Assembly: GCA_035578175.1 (NCBI GenBank)
Contig: JAQMRL010000001.1
Span: 59,543,553-59,607,552 of the forward strand
DNA length: 64,000 bases
Reading direction: 5' to 3'
Source of the DNA: Catonia carolina
Lineage: Eukaryota > Arthropoda > Insecta > Hemiptera > Achilidae
Within the stretch, counting starts at the first letter, position 1. Every line of letters starts with the position of its first letter. A model generated the notes under the pieces. It ran no database searches, was not told where the DNA came from, and was given only the letters and a program-made list of their open reading frames with translations. Below, piece after piece: positions 60,140 through 64,000 of the stretch. Position numbers and translations under genes: made by a program.

Positions 60140-61056
60140 CGAGGTGTGACAAAAATTACTGTGAATAATTTTATAACGAACAGAGAAATAGCGTACATAA
60201 AATTTGAATTTATCTCCGTTAAAGTTCTTTCCCTGGCTAGCGATATGTACCACTTGTTCCAATGTTGATTCCATAATTGGTAGCATTTCTGGAAGGCTTC
60301 TTTTGGAAGAGCCTTCACCTCTTCTTTCGTGGCTCTCTCAATGTTGGAAATGGGTTCCTTTCAGCACGGTTTTTATTTTTGGAAAAATCCAGAAGTCACA
60401 TGGTGTTAAAACTGGAGAATTAGATGGATGAGGACAGATAGGAATTTTTTCCGCCAAAAATTTACGGATCAGAAGGAGGTGTGGCACGAAGTGACAAAAG
60501 TCTAGGAACAAATTTCGCACTCACTCGTCTCATTTGCATTGATTATCGGTTAAAATGCTTTGCACGGATCCGTACGAAATGTTCAATTCTTTGGTAAGCT
60601 CTCGAATTGTCAATTACCATTTTGAACGAAACAGTGTTGCCACTTTTTGCACGTTTTCGTCTGTTTTTGAGGTCGCAGGACGTCACGACCGTTCCTTGTC
60701 TTCAATCGACTCATTTACGTGTTTAAATCCCTCGTACTACTTGTAAACAGTCTTCAGAGTTACCACATTTTTGCGATACACTAATTTTAACATTTCATGA
60801 GCTTCTTTGTCACTGTTTTTGCAACTTTAAACAAAACTTAATGTTAACGCGTTGTTCGAAATCTTTGATGCGCAACTGAAGCGGTAAACACGACCTCAAT
60901 CTTCCAGCTCTGGAGTCGACTTGCAATTTGCAACTTGTTCTAACTTGACAAAGACTATCTCAAAGAATCAGGCTATCGGACTGTACTTCAAATGGATATA
61001 CCGTCGGCAGTTTTCTCGTAGCAAAATTATTCACCGTATTTTTTTATCACACCTCG
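60140..61056 (-). mobile_element. Mariner transposon, internally deleted, TIRs recognisable
   Basis: The left end CGAGGTGTGACAAAAATTAC, then TGTGAATAATTTT (60140-60172), matches the right end read on the minus strand, CGAGGTGTGATAAAAAAATA then CGGTGAATAATTTT, with a few changes. TA follows the right end at 61057-61058, while the left flank TA has changed to TG. The interior encodes the N- and C-terminal parts of a transposase on the minus strand without the catalytic middle. Confidence 0.82.
60150..60866 (-). pseudogene. Remnant of mariner transposase (catalytic core deleted)
   Basis: On the minus strand EQRVNIKFCLKL opens the N-terminal helix-turn-helix typical of mariner transposases. MRRVSAKFVPRLLS at ~60490-60530 is the usual linker to the catalytic domain. 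It jumps almost at once to RKFLAEKIPICPHPSNSPVL and TPCDFWIFPKIKTVLKGTHF, the segment containing the third catalytic position and beyond. The first two catalytic residues are lost. Then come LPKEAFQKCYQLWNQHWNKW and GKNFNGDKF, the C-terminus. Stops and frameshifts are frequent. Confidence 0.85.
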
Positions 61057-61069
61057 TAGCTCTACAGCC

Positions 61070-61370
61070 TCTGGTGAGCTTTTGTTTCCTTCACAATTCT
61101 TCTCCAATTCTTTCTGCTAGTTGCTTACGTTCTCCTTCCTTTGGCACCCATCAAAATCAAACCGTTTGCGACATCATCCATTATATCTTCCTAGGATGGC
61201 ACTTTCTTCTTTTTTCCTTTTTTTCCTGTAGTTCGTTTTATTTTTTATTTTATTTTTATTTTTTGTTCTTTTTTTGTGTAGTCATTCCTCCCATATCACT
61301 TAAACCATCTTCGTTGGTTCCATTCTATCAATGTGTCCCAATCCCACCTACTTTAGTCTTTGACCTTAAT
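61070..61370 (-). pseudogene. Possible LINE remnant
   Basis: On the minus strand near 61310-61345, LGHIDRMEPTKMV can be read, resembling the GHI-x-RM block of LINE C-termini. No other block is convincing, so this is weak. Confidence 0.25.
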
Positions 61371-61371
61371 T

Positions 61372-61480
61372 AAAAGGACTATGTAGAAGGACTATGCAGA
61401 CCTTCATTAAAAGGTCTGCATAGTCCTTGTTACTATATTTCTACATAGTCCTTTTAATGAAGGCTATAGTCCTTTTAATG
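61372..61480. repeat. Palindromic hairpin with repeated AAGGACTAT motif
   Basis: AAAAGGACTATGTAGA (61372-61387) is complementary to TCTACATAGTCCTTTT at ~61440-61455. Inside it, AAGGACTATGCAGACCTT (61387-61404) pairs perfectly with AAGGTCTGCATAGTCCTT at 61411-61428. A further ATAGTCCTTTTAATGA follows at ~61466-61481. This gives a long, nearly continuous two-part stem. Confidence 0.9.
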
Positions 61481-62883
61481 AGAGTATTGAGTTTCTCATT
61501 TTTACATACTCACCAGTCTTTTCTCTCTCTAACCGGTCAAAAATTCTGCTTAAAATCTTTCAACCTGTTTCTGATATAGTTTCATGTTTTACAGTTATAG
61601 GTTACTGACTGCATCAAAAACAAATATACGTATTTTATTTTTCTGTTCCTACTTATTAATTTATTCTTGAAAATTTTACATTGGCAAAGTAGGCTGGCGC
61701 TATTTCCTAATTAATTTGTTCTCGTATAGAGTTGCTCATTACGTTTTCATGGTTTAAGGTATTTCCCGAGCACTGAAATTTCGTTACTTTATTGATCTAT
61801 CTTTTCGGCGATGAACTTGCGAGGAACTCGATCCACAACATCACCAGTCAGAAACTATCAAATATATTTGATACAAAAGTTTACAACCAAGACAATTCCA
61901 ATCAGTTTCACCAAGTAATTGATACGACTTCAAACAAATAAACTAAAAAAAAAAAAAAATAAACCAATTATTACAACACTAGGCAATTTTTTTTTAAAAA
62001 TCAGAACTTGTTTTTTAAACTAAAAAAGTTATCATTAATCGTTATTTAGGTTTGCGGTTTATGAACTTTACTATCAAAGTATATTTTTTGTTGTACAAAA
62101 GGCGTTTCATTGCATAAACGTTTGATTGGTTTACAATATATTCAGTCAAAGGGTCTGATCACGCTAATCGTTATCACGTTTATACATCACGTGCTTTCAA
62201 ATGACCTTCATTTCATATTTTATCAACTACCAAAAATTAACTCATAGACTTAAGATTATAGGTTATACGCTCATGTTATACACTATCTATAGGTTCAAAT
62301 AAACACCAAACTTTATCTTATCCAAACCTGAACCAGCTGATTTGTTAACCCCGGACGACAAGGAGGTTATACGTTTGACCTATATGAATGTTTCGTGTTA
62401 GTGTATGTTCCTAATATCAATGTAATTTGATTAATTAGAAAAGTATATGATAAATACCGAATAAGCTACAATTTGTTTTTGCTTTTGTATTTATATTATA
62501 TAATACGTTTACATTTGTTTTCCTAGAAAACCTTCATGTTTTGTCTAAATTTTACGCTTTCGCTGCGCATGGGCTTACTGAAAGCCTCATAGAGATGAAT
62601 TTAATAACTGGTTTCTTTTTTCCGCTGGTTTTGTTTCACAATTTACTTTCTCTGTGTATCCTTTAAGAATAATAAAGAAAACTTATAGAATTACAGCTCC
62701 TTGGGAAGTTACAGAAATAAATATTTTTGCTTTACAGTTATTAATCTCTTTCTACCCCTTGGACCAAGTGGTCGAGTGCTTTATTTTTTCTACTCATCAC
62801 TTGTAGAATACGCACGCCAGTTTTTAAAAAGTTTCTCTTCTCATAACTTTTTTTACCCTGTAGGCGCAAGTGGGTGAAAATTT
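61481..62883. other. No gene seen, A+T-rich DNA
   Basis: No recognisable gene. The segment from 62690 may be an extension of repeat R7. Confidence 0.4.
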
Positions 62884-62985
62884 AAATGCTTTATTTTTTT
62901 GTTCAACCCTTTAAGGAAATAATTTGCTAAATTTCAGCTCTTTAGGTAAGTTAGAGAATTAAAGATGAGTGAGTGAATCAGTCGA
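62884..62985. repeat. Repeat R7, copy 2
   Basis: Shares TTCAACCCTtTAAGGAA, GCTAAATTTCAGCTCT, TTAGAGAATTA and GTGAGTGAATCAG with the copy at 42728-42838, in the same order and orientation. Confidence 0.65.
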
Positions 62986-64000
62986 TGAAAGATTTCGGCT
63001 TTATTTGTAAATATTATCCTAAAAATATTTTTTAAGCCTAGAAAAAAGGTATCCGGTTTTGAATTTTTTTTGATTTGGATTTCTATTTCTAAAAAAGTGA
63101 TCCAACATGTTGATACAACTTAGCATTTTAATTTTCAGCCGAATTCTTGGCTACCTGAACCAATGAGTGACATACTTGGGATGATAGATCGGCACTAAAC
63201 TGATCTCTAATTTCTTGCGGTCAGACGATGCTTTACGACATTGATAAAAATATTCTGCGATAGGTAGTAGTTTTTATCCTGTGTTTAAATTCTCCGTGAT
63301 TCTGTATAGCTTCACATAAGACTCCGAGACAGTTTTGGGTTAAGTGGACCATTCGATTTACTCTAGCTGTAATGTAAATTTTAAGTTATATTTTTCTGTG
63401 ACTATGATTTATGTGGCTCCTTTTACATTCTCTGTATTTATCCCTTCTGTATCTGTGACGTTCTACACTGCTCTTGGATAAAATTTTAATTTCTTTTGAC
63501 TGTGTATGGTGTGTAAGATCGTAATATGATGAACAACGACTGTGACGTTTTAAAGTTTATGTTAAAAAATATAATACGCAGTAGTCTGAGCTAAAGCCAT
63601 CTACACTCTTGCATGGAGTAACAGACATTGATAACCTGCTGTCTTGATAAGGGTTTTTTACGTTTAATACAGTCAGTTTCTACATACTTTATTTTAAGAA
63701 CTCAAAAATAATACATAGTTAAAAACTTATGCTTTCAAAACCGAATGTATACTCCAGGTCTGGGATTTTAAATGTTTCAGTAATTTATTTCGAAGAATAT
63801 TTACTTAATACTTTTAACAATATTGGAAAAGTTCTTTGATAGTTTTAATCAAATGGTCACTAACGAAAAGAAAGGTTAGGTAAGTGTAAAAACATTTCAA
63901 CTTCGTATTACCAATTATAAACCTACGCAAACGTTTAAATTTATTTTCTGGAAAAATGTCAAACATCATTTAAAAGTTACTATAGGAAAACCCAACTAAG
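62986..64000. other. No gene seen, A+T-rich DNA
   Basis: No recognisable gene or repeat up to the window end. Confidence 0.45.

Noticed and set aside
60921..61373. 150-codon forward frame
   Set aside because: It starts inside the mariner right end and crosses into low-complexity T-rich sequence, and the hydrophobic run is a product of base composition.

Overview
This window looks like nuclear DNA of an arthropod, most probably an insect. By eye it is strongly A+T-rich. It contains no bacterial-style gene arrays and is filled with 5'-truncated LINEs, tRNA-derived SINEs, mariner- and pogo-like DNA transposon remnants and trinucleotide microsatellites. The one convincing host coding segment is a terminal exon of a MADF-BESS type protein, a family greatly expanded in insects. 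A hemipteran source would fit the style of the repeats, but I cannot establish the order from the sequence alone. No rRNA, functional tRNA, CRISPR array or operon is visible.

Layout. 0-8 kb: LINE 3' remnants (Jockey-like at 190-540, 6160-6690 and 7436-7660; a second LINE type, here LINE-C, at 1745-2015 and 2385-3044; a third, LINE-B, at 4108-4302) and a SINE body at 5 kb. 8-21 kb: mostly featureless A+T-rich DNA with a CTA microsatellite, a LINE-B tail at 10.2-10.8 kb, a Jockey fragment at 11.5-12.2 kb, a possible SINE at 13.4 kb, a LINE tail of another type (LINE-A) at 15.9 kb, a 43-bp perfect tandem duplication at 18.7 kb and another LINE fragment at 20.4 kb. 21-31 kb: SINE-3 copies (one with a perfect 13-bp target duplication), two Jockey fragments, a SINE-1 copy, the MADF-BESS exon at 26948-27492, and the first copy of an unclassified ~370-bp repeat (family R4). 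31-42 kb: a TIR-bounded element holding an AAT microsatellite, a LINE-A tail with a very long GAA/CTT tract, the second R4 copy, an internally deleted mariner-like transposon at 40.08-41.04 kb, and another LINE-A tail. 42-56 kb: LINE-B and other LINE remnants, several SINEs, a short pogo-like TIR element at 51.2 kb, a probable solo LTR at 52.0-52.7 kb, a second LTR-like remnant at 54.2-54.6 kb, and the best preserved Jockey fragment (161 codons) at 55.0 kb. 56-64 kb: a SINE-1 copy, the third R4 copy, a second internally deleted mariner at 60.14-61.06 kb, a palindromic hairpin at 61.4 kb, then quiet DNA.

The window is therefore best read as intergenic or intronic DNA around the 3' end of one probable gene. 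The remaining elements are mobile-element debris and do not act together as a system. I found no convincing new biological system. The points most worth checking are the MADF-BESS exon, the two deleted mariners with preserved termini, the unclassified R4 repeat, and LINE-A with its GAA tails.
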